DNA of 37,635 bases from Vibrio maritimus (GTDB taxonomy: Bacteria > Pseudomonadota > Gammaproteobacteria > Enterobacterales > Vibrionaceae): contig JYJJ01000053.1 of NCBI GenBank assembly GCA_003263775.1, forward strand, positions 1 through 37,635, read 5' to 3'. The stretch's first letter is position 1, and the number at the start of each line of letters is the position of its first letter. Made by a program: the position numbers and the translations under genes. Shown piece after piece: positions 8,867 to 18,432 of the stretch. The notes below the pieces were generated by a model. That model ran no database searches. It saw only the letters and a program-made list of their open reading frames with translations, and was not told the DNA's origin.

Positions 8867-10120
8867 TTGGATTATTTCAACTATCAGGACGATGGCCAGC
8901 TTTGGGCCGAGAATACGTCACTTACCGAACTTGCCGAGCAATACGGCACACCACTTTATGTTTATTCCCGTGCGACGCTAGAGCGTCACTGGAATGCATT
9001 TGATAAATCTGTTGGCGACCACCCTCATTTGGTGTGTTATGCGGTGAAAGCGAACTCGAATATCGGTGTGCTTAACGTACTGGCACGTTTGGGTTCAGGC
9101 TTTGATATTGTTTCTGGCGGTGAGCTAGAACGTGTGGTTGCCGCGGGTGGCGATCCAAGCAAAGTGGTGTTCTCAGGCGTTGGTAAAACCGCGCAAGAGA
9201 TGCGTCGTGCGCTTGAACTTGGTATTAAGTGCTTCAATGTTGAGTCGGAACCTGAGCTAGAGCGTCTTAACCAAGTCGCCGGTGAGATGGGTGTTGTGGC
9301 ACCAATCTCATTGCGTATTAACCCAGATGTCGATGCGAATACTCACCCATACATTTCAACCGGTCTTCGTGACAACAAATTTGGTATTGCGTTTGATCGC
9401 GCGCCAGCCGTCTACAAATTTGCCAGCAGCCTGCCAAACCTCGCGGTTCATGGTATCGACTGTCATATCGGCTCTCAGCTAACGGATATCGAACCATTTA
9501 TTGATGCGACCGATCGCTTGCTAGCGCTTATCGATCAATTACGTGCCGACGGCGTTGATATTCGCCACTTAGATGTCGGTGGTGGTCTTGGTGTAGTTTA
9601 TCGTGATGAACTGCCACCACAGCCATCGGATTACGCCAAAGCACTGCTGGCTCGCTTAGAGAACCATCCAGAGCTTGAACTGATTTTTGAGCCGGGTCGT
9701 GCGATTGCAGCTAACGCTGGCGTGCTACTGACCAAGGTTGAGTTCCTAAAGCACACTGAGCATAAGAATTTTGCCATCATTGATGCGGCGATGAACGATC
9801 TTATGCGCCCAGCGCTGTATCAAGCGTGGCAAGATATTATCCCAGTTACGCCTCGTGAAGGCGAAGCCACGACTTACGATTTGGTTGGCCCAATCTGTGA
9901 AACGGGTGACTTCATCGGTAAAGATCGCGCCTTAGCACTTGAGCCAAACGATCTACTGGCCGTTCGCTCTGCTGGTGCTTACGGTTTTGTTATGTCTTCT
10001 AACTACAACACGCGACCACGAGTTGCCGAAGTGATGGTTGACGGCGAAACGGCGCACCTTGTACGTAAGCGTGAAACCTTAGAGAGTCTTTGGGAACTAG
10101 AAAGCATTTTGCCGGAGTAA
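8867..10120 (+). CDS. lysA: diaminopimelate decarboxylase
   Basis: LysA decarboxylates meso-diaminopimelate to L-lysine with pyridoxal phosphate. The 417-residue fold-type III enzyme has the PLP lysine K61 in YAVKANSN, the HIGSQ motif, a phosphate-binding GGGLGV loop, EPGRAI, and the cross-subunit CETGDF segment with its active-site Cys. The start is TTG at 8867, with AGGGATACAGGA just upstream; the first residues [16 protein letters not shown] fit the family. The dapF gene follows 10 bp later, so the last two steps around DAP are co-transcribed. Confidence 0.96.
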   Translation: MDYFNYQDDGQLWAENTSLTELAEQYGTPLYVYSRATLERHWNAFDKSVGDHPHLVCYAVKANSNIGVLNVLARLGSGFDIVSGGELERVVAAGGDPSKVVFSGVGKTAQEMRRALELGIKCFNVESEPELERLNQVAGEMGVVAPISLRINPDVDANTHPYISTGLRDNKFGIAFDRAPAVYKFASSLPNLAVHGIDCHIGSQLTDIEPFIDATDRLLALIDQLRADGVDIRHLDVGGGLGVVYRDELPPQPSDYAKALLARLENHPELELIFEPGRAIAANAGVLLTKVEFLKHTEHKNFAIIDAAMNDLMRPALYQAWQDIIPVTPREGEATTYDLVGPICETGDFIGKDRALALEPNDLLAVRSAGAYGFVMSSNYNTRPRVAEVMVDGETAHLVRKRETLESLWELESILPE

Positions 10121-10130
10121 CAGAACCACT

Positions 10131-10961
10131 ATGCACTTCCACTTTTCTAAAATGCACGGTTTGGGTAACGACTTTATGGTTGTTGACTGTATTACCCAGA
10201 ACGTTTTCTTTTCACCTGAGCTTATCCGTCGCTTAGCGGATAGGCACACAGGTGTTGGTTTTGACCAACTGTTGATTGTAGAAGCGCCTTACGATCCTGA
10301 AACGGATTTCCATTATCGCATTTTCAACGCGGATGGCAGTGAGGTGGAGCAGTGTGGCAATGGCGCACGCTGTTTTGCTCGCTTTGTGCAGATGAAAGGG
10401 CTCACCAACAAGTACAGCATCAGTGTCAGCACCAAGAAAGGCAAAATGGTGCTCAAGTTAGAAGAGAATGACTTGGTGACGGTCAACATGGGGCAACCTG
10501 AGTTCGAGCCGAGCAAGATCCCATTTAAAGCGAAGCAAAAAGAAAAGACCTATATTCTACGTGCCGGCGACCATACCTTATTCTGTGGTACCGTCAGTAT
10601 GGGGAACCCTCATGTCGTCACTGTGGTTGACGATACGCAAACCGCGGATGTGGATACCTTAGGTCCGCTATTAGAATCACACGAGCGCTTCCCAGAGCGT
10701 GTCAACGCTGGTTTTATGCAGGTGCTTAGCCGTGATGAGGTAAACCTTCGCGTTTATGAACGCGGTGCGGGTGAAACCCAAGCGTGTGGCAGTGGCGCGT
10801 GTGGTGCGGTTGCAGTGGGAATCGTGCAAGGGCTACTGGATGAAACGGTGGAGGTGCACTTACCGGGTGGTGATTTGAAGATCAGCTGGAAAGGCCCAGG
10901 TCATCCGCTGTATATGACAGGCGCAGCGGCTCACGTTTTCGATGGGCAGATTTCTTGTTAG
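10131..10961 (+). CDS. dapF: diaminopimelate epimerase
   Basis: DapF interconverts LL- and meso-diaminopimelate without a cofactor, supplying peptidoglycan and lysine synthesis. The 276-residue protein shows both halves of the duplicated fold and both catalytic cysteines: C75 in EQCGNGARC and C219 in QACGSGACG. The N-terminus [19 protein letters not shown] is typical. It follows lysA closely, and DUF484 and xerC follow it, the same order as E. coli dapF-yigA-xerC. Confidence 0.97.
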   Translation: MHFHFSKMHGLGNDFMVVDCITQNVFFSPELIRRLADRHTGVGFDQLLIVEAPYDPETDFHYRIFNADGSEVEQCGNGARCFARFVQMKGLTNKYSISVSTKKGKMVLKLEENDLVTVNMGQPEFEPSKIPFKAKQKEKTYILRAGDHTLFCGTVSMGNPHVVTVVDDTQTADVDTLGPLLESHERFPERVNAGFMQVLSRDEVNLRVYERGAGETQACGSGACGAVAVGIVQGLLDETVEVHLPGGDLKISWKGPGHPLYMTGAAAHVFDGQISC

Positions 10962-10982
10962 CCAATAACCCATTATACTAAT

Positions 10983-11009
10983 GCGGTCTTTTGAGACCCG
11001 CCATTTTTT
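10983..11009 (+). terminator. probable terminator or attenuator after dapF
   Basis: GCGGTCT pairs with AGACCCGC around a short loop, leaving one unpaired C, and is followed by seven T. If a G had been lost from the left arm, the stem would be perfect, in line with the deletion pattern seen in nearby genes. Some transcription presumably still reads into the DUF484-xerC genes. Confidence 0.6.
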
Positions 11010-11041
11010 TATTTATATGACAGGGACTAAAGGGAATCATT

Positions 11042-11758
11042 TTGTCTGAGTTTGAAGCGAGCCACCTAACAGCAGAAGTGGTAGCAGAGTATCTTTCTGA
11101 TCATCCAGATTTTTTTAAGGGCAGAGAATCGCTAGTAGAGTCCCTTTCCTTACCACACCAGCAGCAAGGTGCGGTGTCTTTGGTGGGGATTCAGCTGCAA
11201 CGACAGCGTGAGCGTATTGAAGCACTGGAAGAAGAGATCACCGCCTTGATGTCGCTAGCGGCTCGCAATGATAAAACCTTCTATGAGTTTATGTCGCTAC
11301 AAGAAAACCTGTTGAAGTGCCATGATCTGCAAAGTGTCGTTTCGGCCATTAAACACACCGCAACCGGCCTGAACTTGCGTGGTTACCTTAAGCTTATCGA
11401 CAGCGATGACAATGCCGACCCATTATCGATGGAAAGCTGGAAACGCTTTACCACCAATCACCTCAATGGCAAAGAGGCGTACTTAGGGCGTCTACGTCAA
11501 GCGGATCGCACCATGCTATTTACTGAGCAGCAGATCAGCGATGGCCAGGTGCCAGAGCTTGGCTCTTATGTGGTTCTGCCACTCAAGCGTAAGTTTGCTC
11601 AAGGTCTGCTCATCTTTTCAAGTGACGACGGAGGTCACTTCCAACCGGATATGGATACCCTGTTTTTGCGCCACCTCGCGCTGGTGGTTTCCTATCTATG
11701 CGAGCACCTTGATTGGCAGGTGCAAGAGGAAGACAATGTCAGACCAAGCCACGCCTAA
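11042..11758 (+). CDS. DUF484 family protein (YigA-like)
   Basis: A 238-residue DUF484 protein with an N-terminal helical segment ([20 protein letters not shown]), a coiled coil (about residues 50-75, [19 protein letters not shown]) and a GAF-like C-terminal domain ([19 protein letters not shown]). Its function is unknown; it is almost always next to xerC in gammaproteobacteria. The start is TTG at 11042, after an AAAGGGA ribosome binding site. It overlaps the xerC start by 23 bp, indicating translational coupling. Confidence 0.88.
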   Translation: MSEFEASHLTAEVVAEYLSDHPDFFKGRESLVESLSLPHQQQGAVSLVGIQLQRQRERIEALEEEITALMSLAARNDKTFYEFMSLQENLLKCHDLQSVVSAIKHTATGLNLRGYLKLIDSDDNADPLSMESWKRFTTNHLNGKEAYLGRLRQADRTMLFTEQQISDGQVPELGSYVVLPLKRKFAQGLLIFSSDDGGHFQPDMDTLFLRHLALVVSYLCEHLDWQVQEEDNVRPSHA

Positions 11759-12692
11759 TGCAAACCTTCCTAGCGGACTGCAAAAGCCGCTAGATAAGTT
11801 CTACGAATACCTGCGTAGCGAGAAAGGGCTCAGCCTGCATACTCAACGCAACTACCGTCAGCAGCTCGAAACAATGGGGCAGCACCTAAATGAGATGGGC
11901 GTAAAGGCTTGGACACAAGTCGATGCCGGGTGGGTAAGGCAGCTTGCCGGTAAGGGGATGCGTGAAGGGATGAAAGCGAGCAGCATTGCCACACGTCTAT
12001 CGTCGCTGCGCAGCTTCTTCGATTTTCTCATTCTGCGCGGTGAACTGACTGCGAACCCTGCGAAAGGCGTTAGTGCGCCGCGTAAGCAAAGACCGCTGCC
12101 TAAGAACTTAGATGTGGATGAAGTTTCTCAGCTTTTGGAAGTGGATGAAACTGATCCGTTGGCAATTCGCGACCGCGCCATGATGGAAATGATGTATGGC
12201 GCAGGGCTGCGTTTGGCGGAAATGGTAGGGATTGATGTTAAGCACCTTAATTTATCGAGTGGCGAAATTCGCGTTATCGGTAAAGGTAACAAAGAGCGTA
12301 AGGTGCCTTTCTCTGGGTATGCGACGGAATGGGCGCAAAAGTGGCTTAAGGTGCGTGGTGAACTAGCGAAACCGGGCGAGCCAGCGCTGTTCGTTTCCAA
12401 ACTGGGTACGCGCATTTCCCATCGCAGCGTACAAAAGCGTATGGCGGGATGGGGACAAAAGCAGTCTTTAGCAAGTCATGTTAGTCCGCACAAACTGCGT
12501 CACTCGTTTGCGACTCACATGCTTGAGTCGAGCAATAACCTGCGTGCGGTACAAGAGCTGCTTGGCCATGAGAATATCTCTACCACACAGATCTATACCC
12601 ACCTTGATTTCCAACATCTTGCCCAAGCGTATGATCAAGCTCACCCGCGAGCCCATAAGAAAGGTAAGCCTAAGCAACAAGAGGATTCCTAA
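11736..12692 (+). CDS. xerC: XerC site-specific tyrosine recombinase
   Basis: XerC acts with XerD at dif to resolve chromosome dimers. The 318-residue protein has the SAM-like N-terminal DNA-binding domain (about 15-105) and the C-terminal catalytic domain with the full set R159, K183, H252, R255, H278 and nucleophile Y287 ([13 protein letters not shown]). The ATG at 11736 inside the end of DUF484 was chosen; a longer open frame upstream reads through DUF484 in the wrong frame and carries no XerC sequence. Its stop overlaps the next ATG (TAATG). This is the housekeeping recombinase, not an island integrase. Confidence 0.97.
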   Translation: MSDQATPNANLPSGLQKPLDKFYEYLRSEKGLSLHTQRNYRQQLETMGQHLNEMGVKAWTQVDAGWVRQLAGKGMREGMKASSIATRLSSLRSFFDFLILRGELTANPAKGVSAPRKQRPLPKNLDVDEVSQLLEVDETDPLAIRDRAMMEMMYGAGLRLAEMVGIDVKHLNLSSGEIRVIGKGNKERKVPFSGYATEWAQKWLKVRGELAKPGEPALFVSKLGTRISHRSVQKRMAGWGQKQSLASHVSPHKLRHSFATHMLESSNNLRAVQELLGHENISTTQIYTHLDFQHLAQAYDQAHPRAHKKGKPKQQEDS

Positions 12693-13411
12693 TGCGCTTT
12701 TATCGCAGCCTACAGACCATTAAGGCGATGACCTTTGACCTCGATGATACCCTTTATGACAACTGGCCGATCATTCGTGAGGTGGAGAGGAAGGCGACTC
12801 AATGGCTACAACAAAACCATCCGATCAGCCAGCAGTGGGACAAAGCGCAGTGGCAAGCGTTCAAATTTCAGCTAGCAGAGCAAAATCCGATGCTGAAACA
12901 CGATGTCACCGAGTGGCGTTATCAGCAGATAAAACAGGGTTTAGGGCATTTGGGTTACGATGATCCCAAAGCTACTGAGGCTGCGCAAACGCTAATTCAG
13001 CATGTACTGGATTGGCGCAGCGACTTCGATGTTCCACATGAAACACATCAGTTTTTGACGACATTGAGTGAGAGGGTGCCGCTGGTGGCCATTACCAACG
13101 GTAATGTGGATGTCGATAAAATCGGTTTGGGGCGCTACTTTTCCTTGGTGCTAAAGGCGGGCCCGGATGGCCGAGCCAAACCTTATGCGGACATGTTCGA
13201 TAAAGCCGCCGATTTTCTGGCCTTACCACGCCAGCAGATCTTACATGTGGGCGATCATGTGGTGACGGATGTCGCAGGCGCCAAACGCAACGGCTTTAGT
13301 GCTTGCTGGTTTAACGACAGAGGTCTTGAGGCTCGTGATGTTCGACGCATGAAGCTGCTGCCAGATGTTGAGATAACCCGCATTGAGCAACTGCTTGAGC
13401 TTACGCGCTAA
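12692..13411 (+). CDS. HAD-superfamily hydrolase, YigB type
   Basis: A 239-residue HAD phosphatase: motif I is DLDDTLYD at about residues 16-23, motif II is AITNGN, the conserved Lys lies in GRAKPYADMF, and motif IV is HVGDHVVTDVAGA. In E. coli the gene after xerC is yigB, an FMN phosphatase of riboflavin metabolism. Sequence and position both support the same assignment, but substrate specificity is inferred. It is coupled to xerC by a one-base overlap. Confidence 0.88.
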   Translation: MRFYRSLQTIKAMTFDLDDTLYDNWPIIREVERKATQWLQQNHPISQQWDKAQWQAFKFQLAEQNPMLKHDVTEWRYQQIKQGLGHLGYDDPKATEAAQTLIQHVLDWRSDFDVPHETHQFLTTLSERVPLVAITNGNVDVDKIGLGRYFSLVLKAGPDGRAKPYADMFDKAADFLALPRQQILHVGDHVVTDVAGAKRNGFSACWFNDRGLEARDVRRMKLLPDVEITRIEQLLELTR

Positions 13412-13417
13412 ACAGTA

Positions 13418-14002
13418 CTAGCGCGTCAAAGCGTGTCCGCTGCGTTCTGCTTGAAAGCGCAGCATATACTCGTCAAAGAACGTGAGCATGGCATTGGCGT
13501 CGTGCTCGCTGGCCACTTGTCGCGTTATCTCAGCGCAGACTTCAAAGGTACACAAATTTCCTGCTTGTTGATTCCTTCGCAGTGCATACCGAGACAACTG
13601 CTCGGTATCCAGGTGTACCTTAGGTAGCGATTGCAGCCAAGCACTGCGGTTGAGCATCTTTCTTGCCTCTTGCCAAGTCCCATCCAGTACGATGAAGTTG
13701 CTTGTTTTCCCTTGCTGCTGCGCTTGCCAGTCATCCAACGGCAAACTGTCCTCACTCGGAAACACCAACACAGGTAAGTTAGGGCTGGTGCCGGGCAAGC
13801 AGCGCTCACAGGGCTGTTTACGTTGCCATTCCGTGACCTTACTGCTCGCAAACAATCTATCGATCAACTTACCTGTATTGGTTGCTCGAGAAAGTTCGTT
13901 GGGGTGAGTAAGTAGGGTAAAGCAAAGATCAGAGGCGATCGTTGGGATCGCCTTACAATAGCAATTGTGGATAAAACCACAAGTTGTACACATTGGCTTC
14001 AT
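13418..14002 (-). CDS. DTW-domain protein, likely tRNA-uridine aminocarboxypropyltransferase (TapT/YfiP type)
   Basis: The 194-residue protein has the DTW-family pattern: an N-terminal Cys cluster (CTTCGFIHNCYC), PCERC, and the signature DGTWQEARKM, where the usual DTW appears as GTW. Known members make acp3U in tRNA (position 47 in E. coli) from S-adenosylmethionine. The function is inferred from family membership. It ends 6 bp from the HAD gene on the opposite strand and lies 9 bp downstream of the lipoprotein gene on its own strand, so the two may be co-transcribed. Confidence 0.82.
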   Translation of the reverse strand: MKPMCTTCGFIHNCYCKAIPTIASDLCFTLLTHPNELSRATNTGKLIDRLFASSKVTEWQRKQPCERCLPGTSPNLPVLVFPSEDSLPLDDWQAQQQGKTSNFIVLDGTWQEARKMLNRSAWLQSLPKVHLDTEQLSRYALRRNQQAGNLCTFEVCAEITRQVASEHDANAMLTFFDEYMLRFQAERSGHALTR

Positions 14003-14011
14003 AGTTGGGAT

Positions 14012-15040
14012 CTATTCGCCTTTAAACAGCACTAAGCCGCCATTGGCGATGGGGTATAGGATATCTCCCACCTTTTCTTGTTTAGCAATGAGCTTGTTGC
14101 CGTCTAAGGTAAAGATTCGCTGTGACACTAAGTATTGCTGCTGGTGGCGCGTCATGATGACTTGCACTTGTTGGTTATTCAGTTGCTGCCAAAAGCCGCG
14201 CTCTTCGGTTGCGGGTGAGTCATCTGGGTACTCATAGCGAGTGATAGCGGTATGGTCAGGAAGCAGTGTCATTGAAACAGTGAACCCTGCCGTTTCAGTG
14301 GACTGTGCAACATAACTGCCGGTCCAGTTTAGCGTAGTATCTGTGTTGGAAAGCGTGGCGCAGCCTTGTCGAGTTTGGTTATCCATGGTGATGATGCCTG
14401 TCCAACCATAAATGGTGTCGCTCATGGTGTCGTTACACAGCTTACTGCTCATTTGCAGATTGGCATCGTCAAACTCATAACGGCGGGTCGTTTGGGTCAC
14501 CTTGCGATCTTTAAGCGTCAGCGACTGTTTGTCTTCACCCATCATCGCGAAGCTTGCTTGCTTACTGTTGTCGAATTTCAGCGACCAGAAGGGCTCGTTG
14601 CCCAGCACCTGTGTAGGTCTAAGCGGCTGATCGCAGCGCTTTGGGTTCTCCGCGGTAAGCATGTTGACCTGTTTCACTACAAAGCGACCGGTGTAATCGG
14701 AATCAAATCCACGATGGCTTGGTGGCTCAAGGTAACCAATGACTTCCGCATAGACAGGTTGATAAGGTTCGCGAGTCAGCTTCTCAGCTTCTGGACGAAT
14801 ATCCTCTGGCAGATCGAGCCAGTACTGATGCTGGCTGCCGCACGGTTGAATGGTGCGTGTCTCGTGACCAATAATGGCCTGTCCACGCATCACATAGGTT
14901 TGCGGTGTGATCGTTTCTGGACGCGATAGCTCAGCTGAAGGCACTTGAGGCGCGCTTTGCGGTGACTCTGAGTTGAAAGACGAACAGGCTTGAAGCAATA
15001 TGAGCGGAGCAACCGCGAGCGGTAGACGCGACATTGTCAT
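14012..15040 (-). CDS. putative lipoprotein with COG3650/NlpE-like domains
   Basis: The 342-residue product starts MTMSRLPLAVAPLILLQAC, a lipoprotein signal with lipidated Cys in LQACSS. The ATG at 15040 has a good AAGGAAAA site; an in-frame ATG at 15067 upstream looks less likely. The middle holds GNEPFWSLKF, the hallmark of COG3650-type periplasmic proteins, followed by a beta-rich lipocalin-like part and a C-terminal domain ending in YPIANGGLVLFKGE. Cys pairs (IQPCG, KRCDQ, KLCND, GCATL) suggest disulfides. The role is unknown; an envelope location is inferred. Confidence 0.78.
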   Translation of the reverse strand: MTMSRLPLAVAPLILLQACSSFNSESPQSAPQVPSAELSRPETITPQTYVMRGQAIIGHETRTIQPCGSQHQYWLDLPEDIRPEAEKLTREPYQPVYAEVIGYLEPPSHRGFDSDYTGRFVVKQVNMLTAENPKRCDQPLRPTQVLGNEPFWSLKFDNSKQASFAMMGEDKQSLTLKDRKVTQTTRRYEFDDANLQMSSKLCNDTMSDTIYGWTGIITMDNQTRQGCATLSNTDTTLNWTGSYVAQSTETAGFTVSMTLLPDHTAITRYEYPDDSPATEERGFWQQLNNQQVQVIMTRHQQQYLVSQRIFTLDGNKLIAKQEKVGDILYPIANGGLVLFKGE

Positions 15041-15083
15041 TGAATTTTCCTTATTTGAAACGATCACAGGTATCTACACCATT

Positions 15084-15542
15084 ATGGCATATTGGCTATT
15101 TAAAACAGAGCCAGATGAGTTTTCCATCGACACCCTGCGTGTAATAGGAAGCTCATGCTGGGAAGGCGTTCGTAATTATCAGGCGCGTAACATGATGCGA
15201 GATGAGATGAAGCTGGGCGACTTAGTGCTCATCTATCACTCCTCATGCAAGACGATAGGCGTGGCCGGTATTGCTCGTATTACCAAAGAGGCCTATCCCG
15301 ACCATTTCCAGTTTGATATCAGCAGCGACTACTACGACCCAAAATCCGATCCTGATAACCCGCGCTGGTTAATGGTAGACATTGAATATGTCGAAAAGTT
15401 TAAGCGCGTTCTGCCGCTAAGTATCCTTAAAGTGATGCCTGAGCTAGAGAACATGCCGTTGGTAAAACGAGGCAATCGCTTGTCTGTGATGCCAGTATCA
15501 GAGTCTGAGTGGTCAGCGATTTTGGCGCGAGTGGCTCGCTAG
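15084..15542 (+). CDS. EVE domain-containing protein
   Basis: A 152-residue protein that begins MAYWLFKTEPDEFSIDTL and contains WEGVRNYQARNMMRDEMKLGDLVLIYHS, the classic EVE (PUA-like) fold core. EVE domains bind modified bases in DNA or RNA. Stand-alone bacterial copies such as this are widespread and of uncertain function. The ATG at 15084 is used because it begins the conserved domain; 28 extra upstream codons in frame overlap the divergent lipoprotein start. Confidence 0.87.
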   Translation: MAYWLFKTEPDEFSIDTLRVIGSSCWEGVRNYQARNMMRDEMKLGDLVLIYHSSCKTIGVAGIARITKEAYPDHFQFDISSDYYDPKSDPDNPRWLMVDIEYVEKFKRVLPLSILKVMPELENMPLVKRGNRLSVMPVSESEWSAILARVAR

Positions 15543-15615
15543 ATTTGCGTGTGAGAATTTTTTCTTGGGACTTTTGTTTATGAAGCTTTTGTTCCAGGGA
15601 ATAAAGATCAGCAAG

Positions 15616-15666
15616 CTCCCATGCCCAATGATGAGGATATGCACCATATAGGGGTGAGCATGGGAG
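15616..15666. repeat. inverted repeat between the EVE gene and yigL
   Basis: Perfect 9-bp arms CTCCCATGC (15616-15624) and GCATGGGAG (15658-15666) enclose 33 bp. It lies between two convergent genes and could fold in either transcript, but there is no clean T tract, so its role as a terminator is uncertain. Confidence 0.5.
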
Positions 15667-15681
15667 TTTGGATTCGACTTC

Positions 15682-16503
15682 TTACAGTAGGTGTTTCTTT
15701 AAAAACTCTGCAACGGCGTCATCAGCATTGCTACCAATGACGGTATTGTTTGGTAGGGCTTTTTTCACTTTCTCGTGAGCATTTTCCATTACCAAGCCAT
15801 GACCTGCCATGCTTAGCATCTCGGCATCGTTCATGCCATCACCAAACGCGATGCAATTTTCAAGTCCGTACCCTAGCTTTTCTGCGACGGCTTTCAGCGC
15901 TTCACCCTTAGACACTTCTTTTGCCATTACTTCTAGGCACCAAGGTGTCGAGAACGCGATATTGAGCGAATCACCAAACTTCTCACGTAGTGCATCCTCA
16001 AACTCAACCAAATGTTCATGGTCTTGCTTTGGATGGGTAATAAAGATTTTAGCGATACCCTGAGTTGGTGCGTTGCTGGCATCAAACAAGGTATAGGTAA
16101 AGCCCGTCTCAGTATGGAACTTACGTAAGAACTCATCTTCTTGGTTTAGTAGCCAAGTGTCATCTTGATACATGTGAACAAACAGTTCGCTGTCGGTGTT
16201 CAAAACATCCACAACAGATTGAACCATGTCTTGTGGAATGTTTTCACTGTATAGCAGCTCATCTTGCTCATCGTGAACACGGGCGCCGTTAGAAGTGATC
16301 ATATAGGCAGGAATGCCGACTGATTCACGAATACCCGCTACGTCCACATGATGACGACCCGTGGCGAAGATGAAGGTATAGCCCTTGGCATGCAGCTCTT
16401 TTAAGGTTTGCTTAGAGTTGGCACTGAGTAGGTGGTCGGGTGCCAGTAGGGTACCGTCTAGATCAGAAGCAACAATTTTGATGGAATCTCGATTCAGGGT
16501 CAT
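15682..16503 (-). CDS. yigL: Cof-type HAD phosphatase, YigL
   Basis: A 273-residue Cof/HAD IIB phosphatase: motif I is DLDGTLL near residue 15, motif II is TSNGAR, and the C-terminal motifs are K in SKGEAL and FGDGMNDAEML. In E. coli YigL is a pyridoxal-phosphate and sugar-phosphate phosphatase, also a target of the SgrS small RNA. The assignment rests on the neighbour pldB on the same strand, as in E. coli pldB-yigL. Substrate preference here is inferred. Confidence 0.88.
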   Translation of the reverse strand: MTLNRDSIKIVASDLDGTLLAPDHLLSANSKQTLKELHAKGYTFIFATGRHHVDVAGIRESVGIPAYMITSNGARVHDEQDELLYSENIPQDMVQSVVDVLNTDSELFVHMYQDDTWLLNQEDEFLRKFHTETGFTYTLFDASNAPTQGIAKIFITHPKQDHEHLVEFEDALREKFGDSLNIAFSTPWCLEVMAKEVSKGEALKAVAEKLGYGLENCIAFGDGMNDAEMLSMAGHGLVMENAHEKVKKALPNNTVIGSNADDAVAEFLKKHLL

Positions 16504-16665
16504 AGTTCTCTCTTCGTGTCACAGGTAAAAGCGAGTCGCTTGGTACGGCCAACAAAGCCGTCACAATGGTGACAATTGTAGGGGATCTGGGCGCAGAAAA
16601 AGAGGGTAAATGGTGAATTGATTTGTTTCCTCATTTACCGACTTTTCCGCAATTTATGGCTTTTA

Positions 16666-17673
16666 TTACGGTTTATCAGTGAAGGACGTGTTATCGCCAA
16701 AGAATGTGGTTATCGCATCCAGTGCTTGGTTGCGATATTGGTCTTTTTCAAACAGCACTTCGTGTTTGGCGCCATCGACAGTGACAAGGGCTGCGTTTGC
16801 GTTGGTGCGTGACAGTTTATTGATAAAGCGCAGTTGGTCTTGGTTACTTACAATCTGATCGGCGCCTGCTTGGACCACAAGCAGTGGAATATTAACCTGC
16901 CTAGTTTGTTGAATGCATTGCTTAGCTGCCATCAAGCCCTGCCACACCCAACGCGTGCTCGGACCGCCAATTTTTAACTCTGGCATCTTTTCATATAGGT
17001 CGCGAAACCAGTGATAACGCACTTCACTTGAAGAGAGCGGATTGATGTCGAACGGTTTTGCCACATAACCTTGATAACCGGGGGCATAGGTTGGAGTTGG
17101 GTAAACCGCTGTCATGATTTGCGAGAGCCAAATGGCAATCGGCTTTAGGTACCAAGGAACATTCACGCCATACATGGGGGCGCTCAGTGCAATCTTATCA
17201 AAACCATGATTAGGGTGAGTTTGCAGATAGCGAGTAGAAATGTTGCCGCCCATAGAGTGCGCGAGTAAGTGGCGCTGCTCATAGTGGCTTAAATCAAAGT
17301 GTTCTAACAGTAACTGCATGTCATCGAGGTAGTCGTCAAACTCATCAACGTGACCCATTTCTGGGTTGGGTGCTAGGTGAGTAGACAGTCCCTGACCACG
17401 ATGATCAAATGAATAGATGTTGTAGCCTTGCTGGTAGAAGTCGAAAAATAGCTCCTGATATTTCCAGGCTGACTCGATGCGCCCGTTGACGACCACAAGG
17501 GCTTTGGTATGGCTTTCGTGGGTTAACTTACTCCAATAAAGCTGTGTGCCATCCTTTGCTTTGAGCTTGCCCTCATGGCGACTCTCCCATAATTGAGCGA
17601 TTTGTGTGTTTATTACTTGCTCAAATTGTGGCTCTTGAGTATAAGAGATGTCAGTAGCATTTTTTTTGTGCAT
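16666..17673 (-). CDS. pldB: lysophospholipase L2 (PldB)
   Basis: A 335-residue alpha/beta hydrolase that deacylates lysophospholipids and handles acyl transfer to phosphatidylglycerol in E. coli. It has the oxyanion region SFDHRGQGLS at about residues 88-97, nucleophile S140 in LLAHSMGGN, the acid in QAGADQIVS and the His in GAKHEVLFE. No signal peptide is visible, in keeping with a membrane-associated cytoplasmic enzyme. It is upstream of yigL and divergent from rhtB, matching the E. coli rhtB-pldB-yigL neighbourhood. Confidence 0.92.
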   Translation of the reverse strand: MHKKNATDISYTQEPQFEQVINTQIAQLWESRHEGKLKAKDGTQLYWSKLTHESHTKALVVVNGRIESAWKYQELFFDFYQQGYNIYSFDHRGQGLSTHLAPNPEMGHVDEFDDYLDDMQLLLEHFDLSHYEQRHLLAHSMGGNISTRYLQTHPNHGFDKIALSAPMYGVNVPWYLKPIAIWLSQIMTAVYPTPTYAPGYQGYVAKPFDINPLSSSEVRYHWFRDLYEKMPELKIGGPSTRWVWQGLMAAKQCIQQTRQVNIPLLVVQAGADQIVSNQDQLRFINKLSRTNANAALVTVDGAKHEVLFEKDQYRNQALDAITTFFGDNTSFTDKP

Positions 17674-17800
17674 ACATAGGCCTACTTCAATATTTGTGTA
17701 TAATGCACTGTTTTTTCGACATTTTTGTGTCGATGTACAGGGTGATTAGTCCACGGGATGTCTTATTTAGTTAAGAGTAAACCAGTGGTGAGGAAATACA
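17674..17800. promoter_or_regulatory. pldB-rhtB divergent intergenic region
   Basis: A perfect TATAAT at 17699-17704 on the plus strand suggests the rhtB promoter, though no good -35 is seen. A hairpin CGACA / TGTCG with a T-rich loop lies at 17717-17732 in the presumed rhtB leader. GAGGAAA just before 17801 is the rhtB ribosome binding site. Confidence 0.5.
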
Positions 17801-18417
17801 ATGGATTATCATGTTTGGTTCGCTTACGTGGTGACAGCAATCGTGTTCAGTTTGGCGCCAGGATCGGGCACCGTTAATTCGATCAGTAATGGCTTGAGCT
17901 ACGGGACGCGTAAATCTCTTGCAGCCATTGCTGGCTTGCAGATCGGGCTGGCGATTCATATTGTGCTGGTGGGTGCAGGTATTGGCGCACTTGTCGCGCA
18001 ATCTGCATTGGCATTCAGTGTGATCAAGTGGGTTGGGTGGTGTACCTCATTTGGCTTGGCATTCAAAAATGGCGAGATACAGAATCTGTATCCGCTAAAG
18101 CGGCACATGAAAGTCGCAGTGCAGGACAGCTGTTGCGCAGTGCGGTGCTGATCAACCTTACTAACCCGAAATCGATCGTGTTTTTGGTGGCGCTGTTTCC
18201 GCAATTTATCGACCCCGCGGGCGACCAGTTTCAACAACTGATGATTTTAGGCATTACCACCGTCGCTATCGATTCTGTGGTTATGCTTGGTTATACCTCG
18301 CTTGCCTCTCAGATGGGGCGTTATATTCGTTCAGATCGAGTGATGGGGCGTATCAACAAAGTGTTTGGCTCTATGTTTGTGGGGTGCGGCGCCTTGTTGG
18401 CCGCAGCCAAATCGTAG
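17801..18417 (+). pseudogene. rhtB: rhtB-like homoserine/homoserine-lactone exporter, interrupted by a single-base frameshift
   Basis: An LysE/RhtB-family inner-membrane exporter. The first frame gives MDYHVWFAYVVTAIVFSLAP, with the family GSG and NGLSYGTRKS motifs. The second frame supplies VVYLIWLGIQKWRD, the INLTNPKSIVFLVALFPQF motif and the last membrane spans. The break is at GGG 18035-18037; a fourth G restores KWVGVVYLIWLG and gives 205 residues, the normal RhtB size. As read, the product would be truncated inside the third span. The gene is next to pldB, as in E. coli. A base miscall is the likely cause. Confidence 0.87.
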
Positions 18418-18432
18418 GCTCGCGGTTTGGAT

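Noticed and set aside
11541..11735. Longer XerC reading frame starting inside DUF484
   Set aside because: The extra 65 residues are the wrong-frame reading of DUF484; the ATG at 11736 gives normal XerC length.
11736..12692. Integrase of a mobile island
   Set aside because: The tyrosine recombinase is XerC in its conserved dapF-DUF484-xerC-yigB setting; there are no att repeats and the nearby tRNA is 11 kb away.
14366..14929. Plus-strand 187-residue ORF
   Set aside because: It is antisense to the COG3650-like lipoprotein gene, with no recognisable domain or ribosome binding site.
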